Assembly: GCA_025352105.1 (NCBI GenBank)
Contig: JANXUB010000079.1
Coordinates: 1-40,811 of the forward strand
Origin: Burkholderiales bacterium
GTDB taxonomy: Bacteria; Pseudomonadota; Gammaproteobacteria; Burkholderiales; Casimicrobiaceae
Direction: 5' to 3'
DNA length: 40,811 nt
The translations under genes were made by a program, and so were the position numbers. The first letter of the stretch is position 1, and every line of letters begins with the position of its first letter. The notes beneath the pieces were generated by a model. It did no database searches. It was not told where the DNA came from and worked only from the letters and a program-made list of their open reading frames with translations. Below are positions 33,289 to 40,811 of this stretch, piece after piece.

Positions 33289-34386
33289 ATGCGAGTTGCT
33301 ACCCCGATTGAATTGACCGAAGTCGAGCGCAATCGACTTGTTCGAATTGCCGAGTCGCAGACCACTGAGGTTCGTCTGGCGCGTCGCGCAGGGATTGTGC
33401 TTCTGTGTGCTGATGGACTCGACAACAAGACCGTCGGCGAGATTCTGGGCGTGGATCGAATTGCCGTCGGGCGCTGGCGGGAGCGCTACGCTGAAGCCGG
33501 ATTTACAGCCATCGAGCAGGACTTGCCTCGAGGCGGTCGCAAGCCCGTAGTTGATCGCGCCGAGCTCGTGCGCTTGACCACCCAGAGCGTGCCTGAGGCG
33601 GCCACCCAGTGGAGCACGCGCTTGATGGGCGAGAAGCTTGGTATCAGTCACAGCACGGTCAGCCGTGTCTGGAAAGCCAGCGGACTGAAACCCCACCGCC
33701 TTGAAGCTTTCAAAGTCTCGCGCGACCCGAAGTTCGCCGAGAAGCTCGACGAGATTGTGGGGCTCTACGTGTCGCCGCCTGCGCACGCGCTGGTGCTCTG
33801 CTGCGATGAAAAGAGCCAGATTCAGGCGCTTGACCGCACGCAACCCGGCTTGCCGATGAAACCGGGGCGAGCGGCCAGCATGACCCATGACTACAAGCGC
33901 CACGGCACCACCACCTTGTTTGCTGCCTTAAGTGCAACCATCGGCACATTGGACGGCAGTGTGATTTCGCGCTGCGAACAGCGCCATCGGCATTCCGAGT
34001 GGCTCGCCTTTCTCAAGCAGATTGATCGCGAGACGCCGAAAGAGAAGTCGCTGCACCTGATCTGCGACAACTATTCCACCCACAAGCATCCGGCGGTCAA
34101 AACATGGCTTGAGAAGCATCCACGCTTTCACATACATTTCACGCCGACCTCGGCCTCGTGGTTGAACATGGTGGAGCGCTTCTTCCGCGACATCACCACG
34201 GCACGGCTTCGAAACGGCGTGTTCCGCAGCGTACCGGAATTGACGCAAGCCATTGATGAGTACATCGTGCATCACAACAAAAACCCGAAACCTTTCATCT
34301 GGACAGCGCAAGCCAAAGACATCCTCGAAAAAGTCATTCGCGCTAATCGTCGCTTAAGTAGCAAACAGAATGCAACACTACACTAG
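33289..34386 (+). CDS. IS630 family transposase
   Basis: This DDE transposase of 365 residues catalyses transposition at TA-containing targets. An N-terminal helix-turn-helix region ([20 protein letters not shown], then [20 protein letters not shown]) binds the ends. The catalytic triad is readable: Asp in [13 protein letters not shown], Asp in [13 protein letters not shown] and Glu in [13 protein letters not shown]. It starts at ATG 33289; a TTG at 33280 is the alternative. Its last residues (NATLH) are encoded by the right inverted repeat, and the stop codon TAG is made by the duplicated TA plus the G of the host CTAG. The gene looks intact, so the element may still be active. Confidence 0.95.
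   Translation: MRVATPIELTEVERNRLVRIAESQTTEVRLARRAGIVLLCADGLDNKTVGEILGVDRIAVGRWRERYAEAGFTAIEQDLPRGGRKPVVDRAELVRLTTQSVPEAATQWSTRLMGEKLGISHSTVSRVWKASGLKPHRLEAFKVSRDPKFAEKLDEIVGLYVSPPAHALVLCCDEKSQIQALDRTQPGLPMKPGRAASMTHDYKRHGTTTLFAALSATIGTLDGSVISRCEQRHRHSEWLAFLKQIDRETPKEKSLHLICDNYSTHKHPAVKTWLEKHPRFHIHFTPTSASWLNMVERFFRDITTARLRNGVFRSVPELTQAIDEYIVHHNKNPKPFIWTAQAKDILEKVIRANRRLSSKQNATLH
34371..34383 (-). repeat. IS630 right terminal inverted repeat
   Basis: TGCAACACTACAC mirrors the left end exactly and is followed by the duplicated TA. It also encodes the last residues of the transposase and carries an ATG at 34370 in frame with the downstream exporter fragment. Confidence 0.93.
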
Positions 34387-36277
34387 TAGACCGGTGCGCG
34401 TTGAATTGGAAGATATCGCGCGGTTGCAAATTCCCTGCTTACTGCACTGGAATCTACATCACTTCGTAGTGCTCGCGAAAGTCCGTGGCGACAAGTTGAC
34501 GATCCTTGACCCTGCTGTCGGTACGCGGCTCATGACGCTTGCAGAGGCTGGCCGTCATTTCACCGGCGTAGCACTGGAGCTGACACCAACCGCTGCGTTC
34601 AAGCCCGCCGACCTGCGTCGCAAGATTCGCCTGCGTGATTTGGTGGGTAAGATTTTTAGCTTGAAACGGGCGCTGCTGAACATCGTTTTGCTTGCGGTGG
34701 GGTTGGAGACGATTGCCATTGCGATGCCGCTCATTACGCAGTGGGTGGTGGACGGGGCGCTGGTGTCGGGCGATAAAGACGTGTTGCTGCTGACTGTGCT
34801 GGGTGGTGGCTTGCTGATGCTGACGCAATTCATGCTGTCGATGTCGCGCGGTTGGGTGGCGCTCGCAATGAATCAGCAGCTGGCGGTGCAGTTCACGGCG
34901 AACTTGTTTAGTCACTTGCTCAAGCTGCCGATGGGGTTCTTTGAGAAGCGACATGTGGGCGACATTGTTTCGCGCTTCAATTCGCTGAACGCGATTCGCG
35001 CGGTATTAACCGAGAGTTCGGTGAGCGCGATGGTGGATGGCGTGATGGCGCTGGTGACGCTCACGATGCTGGCGCTTTACAGTCCGAAATTGCTGGCGGT
35101 TGTGCTCATTGCGTTAGCGTTGTACGGCCTGTTGCGTTGGGTGAGTTTTTCAGCGCTGCGCTCGGCTAATGAGGAGCGAATTGCGTTAGCGGCCAAGGAG
35201 AACACTTACTTTTTGGAAACGATCCGGGCGGTGCAGCCCTTGAAGCTTTTCAACCGCGCGCGGGAGCGGCTGGGGCGCTGGCAAAACCTGATGGTGGATG
35301 TGCAGAACCGCGAACTGGTGACGCAACGCATGGAGCTGTGGTTCACCCATGCCAACACGCTGATTTTTGGTGTGGAAGGCATGCTGATTTTGTATCTCGG
35401 CGGCACGGCGGTGCTTGCGCAGCAGATGACGCTGGGCGTGCTGCTCGCATTCATTGCGTTCAAGGTGCGGTTTACGCAGCGCACCAGCGCGCTCATCAAT
35501 CTACTGATGCAGGTGAAAATGTTGGGGCTGCATGCCGAGCGCTTGGCCGACATTGCGCTGGAGCCGCCCGAGGCCGACGCCGCAATCGAAACCGACCTGA
35601 CTCGCTTGCAACCGCGCATTGAAGTGCGAAACGTGAGTTTTCGTTATGCCGACGGTGAGCCGTGGGTATTGAAAGACTGCACGTTAACCATCGAGCCCGG
35701 TGAACATATCGCCATTTGCGGGCCGAGCGGCTGCGGCAAAAGCACGCTCTTGAAATTGATGCTGGGTATCCTGACGCCGAACGAGGGCGACATTCGCATC
35801 GGTGGCGTGACGCTCAAATAACTGGGGCCTTCGCAGTATCGATCACTCATTGCCGTGGTGATGCAAAGTGATGCGCTGCTGGCGGGGTCATTGGCGGAGA
35901 ACATCGCCTGCTTTGACCCGGCCATGCAGCAAGCGCGGGTGCAGCAGGCGGCAACGCTGGCGCAGGTGCATGATGACATCTGCGCGATGCCGATGGGTTA
36001 CCAGACGTTGGTGGGCGACATGGGGTCGAGCTTGTCGGGCGGGCAGCGGCAGCGCGTGCTCCTTGCGCGTGCGCTGTATGCGCGGCCGAAAATTCTTGCG
36101 TTGGATGAGGCGACCAGCAGCCTTGACGCAGAGAACGAGCGGCGCGTGAACGAGGCGGTAAAAGCGTTGCCGTTGACGCGCATCACCATCGCTCATCGCC
36201 GCGAGACGATCAACGCGGCGCGGCGAGTGGTGGTGATGGGTGAGGGACGAGTGATTCGTGAGGTGCGGACAGCGTAG

Positions 36278-36673
36278 CGTCGGAGGTTGCCGGTTCGATT
36301 ACGGTGGCGCTTGCGAGAGGCGTCGCGCCACCGAGGTGATTTTTTTTGGGTCGTGACGTAGAGTCGGTACCCACCGTATGTCGTCGTGCTCGTTACTCCG
36401 CAGTAGTGGGGCTCAGCCCGCCAACTGATTCCTTCGCTCCCCAACTCCAACGCTGTCTGTGCTGCACAATGCAAACGGTGGCGGCAGCGAGTTAGGTGGG
36501 GCGTTGACGGCGCCGCAACCTGGACGACGTTTCGCAGCGGCCCGCCTCAATCGCATGTTCTCGACGTTGTCTATCCGATGACGCGCAAAGCGCGATCAGT
36601 CGAAACGCACGCGCGTGGCGAACGTGGCAGTGCGCTACATTGCGTTCTCTATTTCCAGATTCCAATTTTTGAC
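36278..36673. other. Intergenic region between exporter remnant and M81 gene
   Basis: No gene is supported in these 396 bases. After the exporter end there is a hairpin with a delayed T run (36303-36347). The rest shows several open frames on both strands, none with a ribosome-binding site or family match. A short frame carrying NANGGGSELGG (about 36459-36577) lacks a credible start. Confidence 0.4.
36303..36347 (+). terminator. Possible terminator after the C39 exporter remnant
   Basis: GGTGGCGC and GCGCCACC pair over eight bases with a 14-base loop; a run of eight T (36340-36347) begins seven bases after the stem. The gap between stem and T run makes it less certain. Confidence 0.5.
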
Positions 36674-38167
36674 ATGCGTATTGCAATCGGCGGCTTTCAA
36701 CACGAGACCAACACCTTCGCGCCATCGCGGGCGACGTACGAACGATTCGTTCAGGGTGGTGGATGGCCTCCGGTGTCCATCGGAAACGAAATTTTCGAGC
36801 GCTTCCAGAACCAAAATATTCCGATCTCGGGCTTCATGAACGAGATGGCGTTGGGCGGAGGAGCGCACACGCTGGTGCCTACCGCGTGGGCCGCCGCGAG
36901 CCCGAGCGCGCAGGTGACAGACGATGCGTTTGATCGCATCGCAGGCGCGATTTGCGACGGCATTCGCAAGGCCAACGCGGATATGATTTTTCTCGATCTG
37001 CACGGCGCGATGGTGACCGATTCGCATCCCGATGGCGAGGGCGAATTGTTGCGCCGGGTGCGCGCAATTGTTGGGCCGAAGATGCCGATTGCAGTGAGCC
37101 TAGACCTGCATTCGAACACGACGCCCGAGATGTTTGCGCTCGCGGAAATGCTCGTTGCTTATCGCACCTATCCGCACATCGACATGGCCGAAACTGGCGC
37201 GCGCGCAGCGTTTTATTTGAAGCAACGCATCGGCGGCATGGAAGCGCCGAAGCTCGCCTCGCGCGTGTTGCCGTATCTGATTCCGATCACGGCGCAATGC
37301 ACGGATTTATTTCCCGGTAACGACATCTACAAGCTCGTGGGGCAACTGGAGTCGAAGGATGTCATCAGCGCGTCATTCACGCCAGCCTTCCCCGCAGCGG
37401 ATTTTGAGGGCTGCGCGCCGGTCGTGTGGGCGTACGGCGTGAACGATGCCGCAGCGAATGCTGCCGCAGAAAAGCTGGAGCGTCGCGTGCTCGCCGCAGA
37501 GGGCGAATGGGATGCGCGCGTGCTCACTGCCGTCGAAGCCGTCCGCGAAGCTCAATTGATCGCGAAGACCGCGAGGAGGCCCGTCGTCATCGCCGACACG
37601 CAAGACAACCCCGGCGCAGGCGGCGACAGCGACACAATGGGCATGGTGCGCGCGCTGCTCGAATGCCGCGCCGAACGTGCGGCAACGGGCCTCATCGTCG
37701 ACGGTGCCGCAGCAAAAGCGGCGCACGAAATCGGCGTCGACAAAACGCTCAACTTCGCGCTGGGCGGCAAGAGCCGAATCCCCGACGATTCGCCGCTGCA
37801 ATTGCCGTGGACCGTCGAGGCGCTGCACGATGGAAATTTCGCAGCAACCGGCCCGTTTTATCGCGGCATGAAAATGCGACTTGGCCCCTCAGCCTGTCTG
37901 CGCTATCAGGGCGTGCGCATCGTCGTCGCGAGCTACAAAACTCAGCTTGCCGATCAAGCGATGTATCGCTACGTCGGCATCGAGCCCACCGAGCAGGCGA
38001 TTCTCGTGAACAAAAGTTCGGTACATTTTCGCGCGGACTTCACGCCGATTGCGGAGAGAATTCTGGTCGCGAAAGCGCCGGGGCCGATGGCTGCTGATCC
38101 GGCAGATTTGCCGTGGAAACACTTGCGACGCGGCATTCGGTTGAATCCGTTTGGCAAGGTGTTTTGA
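36674..38167 (+). CDS. M81 family metallopeptidase (MlrC-like)
   Basis: This 497-residue protein of the MlrC family is related to the enzyme that degrades linearised microcystin fragments, though most family members act on unknown substrates. The start at ATG 36674 gives MRIAIGGFQHETNTFAPSRA, the family's N-terminal block. Likely metal-binding motifs are FLDLHGAMVTDSHPDGEG, then SLDLHSNTTPEMF, then YPHIDMAETG. DTQDNPGAGGDSDTMGM marks the C-terminal domain. No signal peptide is seen. An upstream in-frame start at 36578 would add 32 unconserved residues. It converges with a TRAP receptor gene 27 bases away; such proteins often sit near transporters, but the link here is positional only. Confidence 0.9.
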   Translation: MRIAIGGFQHETNTFAPSRATYERFVQGGGWPPVSIGNEIFERFQNQNIPISGFMNEMALGGGAHTLVPTAWAAASPSAQVTDDAFDRIAGAICDGIRKANADMIFLDLHGAMVTDSHPDGEGELLRRVRAIVGPKMPIAVSLDLHSNTTPEMFALAEMLVAYRTYPHIDMAETGARAAFYLKQRIGGMEAPKLASRVLPYLIPITAQCTDLFPGNDIYKLVGQLESKDVISASFTPAFPAADFEGCAPVVWAYGVNDAAANAAAEKLERRVLAAEGEWDARVLTAVEAVREAQLIAKTARRPVVIADTQDNPGAGGDSDTMGMVRALLECRAERAATGLIVDGAAAKAAHEIGVDKTLNFALGGKSRIPDDSPLQLPWTVEALHDGNFAATGPFYRGMKMRLGPSACLRYQGVRIVVASYKTQLADQAMYRYVGIEPTEQAILVNKSSVHFRADFTPIAERILVAKAPGPMAADPADLPWKHLRRGIRLNPFGKVF

Positions 38168-38194
38168 GCTGCATTCGTTTCGAGCCTGACGTCG

Positions 38195-39334
38195 CTACGC
38201 TTTCTTGTTGCCCATCGCGTGGCGAAACGCCACTTTATAGTCAACGTTGGTGTCGTGCTGCCAGCGACAGGCGCGCATTGCAAACGCTTCCATCGATTCA
38301 AGAACGCGCTTGAATAGCGGATTTTCGGCAGATCGTTTACGCGTGATTTCGCTCCACAACTGAAGCTGAGTTTGCAGGACTTCGTCGGGTGTTTTGTGAA
38401 ATTTGACACCGCTCTTTTGCAGCTCAATGTAGTCTTGTGAATAGCGATCAATGGCCTTCCAGCTCATCTCGGCCGATGCTGCCTGAACGGCATTGCTGAT
38501 AACCGATTTGAGATCGGCGGGCAGAGCGTTGAGTCGGGCCTGATTGAAAATGAGTTCAAACGATTCCGAGCATTGATGGAACGATTGCAGCATGCAGATT
38601 TTTGCAACATCCGCGAAGCCGAGCGCGCGGTCGGAGGAGGCGTTATTGAACTCGGCGGCGTCGATCAAACCGCGATCCATCGCAGCGACGATTTCCGCGC
38701 TCGGTGTTGCGTTCACCGTTGCGCCCATCGCAGTAAACAGATCAATCGAGAGGCCGACCGTGCGATAGCGCAGGCCTTTGAAATCATCGACTTTGGTGAT
38801 CGGCTTTTTGAACCAGCCTAGCGGTTGTGTAGGCATCGGTCCGTACAAAAATGACGTGACTTGCAGGTTCAACGTCCGATAAATTTCCTCAAGTAAGGCC
38901 TTGCCGCCACCGTAGTGGTGCCAGGCGAGAATCATGTTGGCATCCATGCCAAACGCAGGGCCAGAGCCCCACAACGCAAGCGCGGAATTTTTGCCGTACC
39001 AGTAAGCGAGCACTCCGTGGCCGCCATCGAGCGTCCCTTTCGACACAGCGTCAATCAGATCAAACGGTTTTACGACCGCACCGGTCGGCAACACCTCGAT
39101 TTTCAACCGACCACCCGACATGTCGTTCACTTTTTTTGCGAAGTCGAGCGCGTATTCGTGAAAAATATCTTTCGATGGCCAGGTCGATTGCAGGCGCAGC
39201 GTGACGGGCGACCGCGCTGCGCTGATCATGGGCATCGCGCCGACGACGGCGCCTCCTGCAAGCGTCGTCGCGCGAAGAAACGAGCGACGGCTGGTGGCAT
39301 TGTTTTCGGGCAATTCTGCTATGGAACTTTGCAT
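38195..39334 (-). CDS. TRAP transporter substrate-binding protein, DctP type
   Basis: This periplasmic receptor has about 379 residues. The N-terminus has a twin-arginine signal (TSRRSFLRATTLAGGAVVGA), followed by the mature start VTLRLQSTWPSKDIFHEYA. DctP-family features include the LKIEVLPTGAVVKPFDLIDAV block, KGLRYRTVGLSIDLFTAMGA with the ligand-binding arginine, and AMDRGLIDAAEFNNASSD. Such receptors bind carboxylates such as 2-keto acids. ATG 39334 is preferred; a TTG at 39364 would add ten residues. The membrane genes dctQ and dctM are not in the window, so this is an orphan receptor here. Confidence 0.9.
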   Translation of the reverse strand: MQSSIAELPENNATSRRSFLRATTLAGGAVVGAMPMISAARSPVTLRLQSTWPSKDIFHEYALDFAKKVNDMSGGRLKIEVLPTGAVVKPFDLIDAVSKGTLDGGHGVLAYWYGKNSALALWGSGPAFGMDANMILAWHHYGGGKALLEEIYRTLNLQVTSFLYGPMPTQPLGWFKKPITKVDDFKGLRYRTVGLSIDLFTAMGATVNATPSAEIVAAMDRGLIDAAEFNNASSDRALGFADVAKICMLQSFHQCSESFELIFNQARLNALPADLKSVISNAVQAASAEMSWKAIDRYSQDYIELQKSGVKFHKTPDEVLQTQLQLWSEITRKRSAENPLFKRVLESMEAFAMRACRWQHDTNVDYKVAFRHAMGNKKA

Positions 39335-39595
39335 ATTTTTGACGGCGCTACGTGACAAATCCAATCGCGCGATTTTGCTGCGGATTGGTCATATGCGGTT
39401 CGGGGGTTACCCGGAAGCGCTGTGGCGGTTCGGTCGGTTGTTCACAGCGTTCGCGATGCGGATGCCGGCGGGATGGCGCGATCACGGTGTCAGCTACGTC
39501 TTTTCACGCGTGCGGATCATTTCCTTCAGGTTAGCTTTTCCTGATTCAGTTGACTCACAAAGTTCAAGCGCTTCAACAACTTCAGGATCGTTCGC

Positions 39596-40567
39596 ATGGC
39601 CAACTCCAGACGCAGCGTCAACAACAAAGCCAACGCTTCGGGCGTACAGCGGGCGGACCCCCGACAACGCGCGCTCAACTGGCTTCGCGATCACGGTTCG
39701 CCGCGACTGGTCATGTCGTTGATGTTGGCCTCAACCATTGGCTGCGGCTTCATCGCGTCGATCACGCTGCACCGCATCGGACTCGGCGCACCCATCGTGC
39801 GCTATCCGCTTGCGGTGCTGGCAGGCTGGGCGGTTTTTCTGGCGCTGGTCAGCGCTTGGGTGTGGTGGCAGCGCAGGGAAAATGGTCGCGCCGATGAACG
39901 GGCCGACAGTGCGCGCAGGTCAGTGCGCGAAGGCAAGTCATCATCCATTGATTTTCCTGGCGGTGGATCGTCCGCGTCCGGCGGTTCTTCTGGCGCGTCA
40001 GGCTCGGGCGGCGCTTCGTGGAGCGGGGGCGGCGGTCGCTTCGGCGGCAGTGGCGCGAGCGAATCTTTCGCTGAGGGCCAGGGCGATGGCTTCGCCAGTG
40101 GCTTTGTTTCGGGCGGCAGTTCGGGCAACAGCTCAGCGATGGCGTTTGATAGCGGCGGGGACGGCAGCAGCGGCAGTGGCAGCAATGGCAGCAATGGCAT
40201 CGGCAGCTCAGGCGGCGGCAAAGGCAGCGACTGGGGCTTTGACCTCGACGCGGACGGCGATTTTGTGGTGTTGCTAATCGGAATCGTTGTCGTCGCCGCC
40301 GCCGTTTTCGGCGTTGTGTTCTATGCCGTGTACAGCGCGCCCACGTTCTTCGCGGAGCTGCTGATCGACGGTGGGGTGGGCACCTGGTTGTACAAGCGTG
40401 CCGACGTGGTCAATCGTCCCGATTGGCTTTCCACGGCAGTACGCCGAAGCGTCTGGCCCGTCGTTGTTTTGGTGGTGATGTTCGTCGCGCTTGCGCTCAC
40501 GATGCGCCACGTTGCGCCAGGCGCGACGACGCTTGGACAGGCTTGGCAGGTTGTGCTGGCGAAGTGA
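39596..40567 (+). CDS. Gly/Ser-rich four-helix membrane protein of unknown function
   Basis: This 323-residue protein has hydrophobic helices at about residues 38-58, 70-91, 222-247 and 286-302. Between the two pairs lies a region of about 90 residues (121-212) dominated by Gly and Ser, with a few aromatic residues (SWSGGGGRFGGSG). The end of that region, WGFDLDADGDFVVLL, leads into helix 3. I do not recognise a family. Arginine-rich stretches at both the N-terminus and after helix 2 suggest these are cytoplasmic, which would leave the Gly/Ser region cytoplasmic too. AGGA about ten bases before the ATG supports the start. The repetitive codons make length variation likely. Confidence 0.7.
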   Translation: MANSRRSVNNKANASGVQRADPRQRALNWLRDHGSPRLVMSLMLASTIGCGFIASITLHRIGLGAPIVRYPLAVLAGWAVFLALVSAWVWWQRRENGRADERADSARRSVREGKSSSIDFPGGGSSASGGSSGASGSGGASWSGGGGRFGGSGASESFAEGQGDGFASGFVSGGSSGNSSAMAFDSGGDGSSGSGSNGSNGIGSSGGGKGSDWGFDLDADGDFVVLLIGIVVVAAAVFGVVFYAVYSAPTFFAELLIDGGVGTWLYKRADVVNRPDWLSTAVRRSVWPVVVLVVMFVALALTMRHVAPGATTLGQAWQVVLAK

Positions 40568-40677
40568 TTTTTGGGGCTGGAATGGCAAACCATGTCGCTT
40601 GTGCCTAAACTCGAATCCGACGATACAGCTTTTCGCTGAAAGCCACACTAAATTGGGGCTCGAAGGTGATAACGCAC

Positions 40678-40811
40678 TAGTGTCCGGTTAAAACTGCGGG
40701 TACCGAGCTGGAAGCGCCTATGCATGAGCATTTGCACGCGACTGGGGGTGTCTCCGACTTGAACGACGAAAGTGCTTGGGTGCACGCTACGCGCTTTACT
40801 CCCGGAGTAGC
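40678..40811. mobile_element. Possible left end of an insertion sequence (runs off the window)
   Basis: After the last gene, CTAGTGTCCGGTTAAAACTG begins at 40678. TAGTGTCCGGTTAAAA resembles terminal repeats of some IS elements, and it sits at a CTAG-like site. No transposase frame is yet visible in the remaining bases, so the call rests on the end sequence alone. Confidence 0.3.

Larger units (their letters stand above)
33211..34383. mobile_element. IS630-family insertion sequence
   Basis: This 1173-base element has perfect 13-base terminal inverted repeats GTGTAGTGTTGCA (33211-33223) and TGCAACACTACAC (34371-34383). It is flanked by TA duplications (33209-33210, 34384-34385) within the sequence CTAG, the classic IS630 target. 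It holds one transposase gene. It splits the peptidase domain of the C39 exporter. Removing the element plus one TA restores the host frame exactly, reading [14 protein letters not shown] across the join. Confidence 0.95.
32970..36277 (+). pseudogene. C39-peptidase ABC exporter (bacteriocin-type), IS-disrupted with nonsense codon
   Basis: When the IS630 element and one TA are removed, one frame runs from 32970 through 34388 to 36277 apart from a TAA at 35819-35821. The peptidase domain has its cysteine in LLQSEAAECGLACLSM (before the IS), and histidine and aspartate in [13 protein letters not shown] and TILDPAVG (after it). Six-helix membrane domain: about 34620-35500. The ATPase has Walker [13 protein letters not shown] before the TAA, and signature LSGGQRQRVLLARAL with LALDEATSSLDAE after it. 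TAA sits where relatives have a residue between LK and LG, so a C-to-T change in a Gln codon is the simplest origin. Such exporters cleave double-glycine leaders. No HlyD partner or leader-peptide substrate was found nearby. Confidence 0.92.

Noticed and set aside
35819..35821. The TAA in the C39 exporter as a true gene end
   Set aside because: The same frame continues at once with the D-loop, signature and Walker B motifs needed for the ATPase, so it is a nonsense lesion, not a natural C-terminus.
36429..36577. A short frame with NANGGGSELGG near the exporter, considered as a double-glycine bacteriocin precursor
   Set aside because: No credible start codon or ribosome-binding site, and no hydrophobic/acidic leader pattern before the glycines.
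36578..36673. Upstream start for the M81 gene
   Set aside because: The added 32 residues are Arg-rich and unconserved, while ATG 36674 begins exactly at the family block MRIAIGGFQHETNTF.

Overview
The window looks like chromosome of a Gram-negative betaproteobacterium, most likely in or near Burkholderiales. The pointers are a Bug/TctC-type tricarboxylate receptor, an OmpC-like trimeric porin, an acetolactate synthase with the betaproteobacterial GEG cofactor motif, a LivM-LivG fusion and many ABC/TRAP uptake genes. Base composition is moderately GC-rich throughout, apart from a visibly AT-richer patch at about 31.8-33.2 kb. No rRNA, tRNA, CRISPR or phage genes were seen.

Layout. 1-2657 (+) is the end of an Fe(III)/polyamine-type ABC importer (truncated permease, ATPase) plus a small exported protein. 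3076-7935 (+) is a branched-chain amino acid importer (livK, terminator, livH, fused livMG, livF). 8016-13175 is a divergent catabolic-looking group: a DapA-family aldolase and Bug receptor (-) facing an IlvD/Edd dehydratase and M20 amidohydrolase (+). cysE and a four-helix membrane protein follow, then a ferredoxin-NADP reductase (+) and a transglutaminase-like protein (-). 17365-20876 (+) is ilvI-ilvH-ilvC, ending in a strong terminator. Next come a lipoprotein beta-carbonic anhydrase (+) and a porin (-) that share a bidirectional terminator, then a quinone oxidoreductase (-). 24424-29521 (+) is a dipeptide-type ABC importer (dppB, dppC, fused dppDF) with an exported M20 peptidase. A LysE exporter and an MFS transporter follow. 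31.9-36.3 kb is an accessory patch: a ChaN/EreA-like lipoprotein and a C39-peptidase ABC exporter pseudogene split by an IS630-family element. The window ends with an M81 (MlrC-like) metallopeptidase, a TRAP substrate-binding protein (-), a Gly/Ser-rich membrane protein, and a possible IS end at about 40.68 kb.

How the parts work together. Most of the window is nutrient acquisition (iron, branched-chain amino acids, peptides, organic or sugar acids) alongside branched-chain amino acid and cysteine biosynthesis.

The least expected signals are two. First, intergenic palindromic repeats of at least three sequence families sit at junctions inside operons, and one is translated as an in-frame N-terminal insert of about 41 codons in the dppDF ATPase. 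Second, the C39 exporter carries two lesions: an IS630 insertion at CTAG whose removal restores the frame exactly, and an in-frame TAA. The insertion also creates both the transposase stop codon and a possible new ATG for the downstream exporter fragment.
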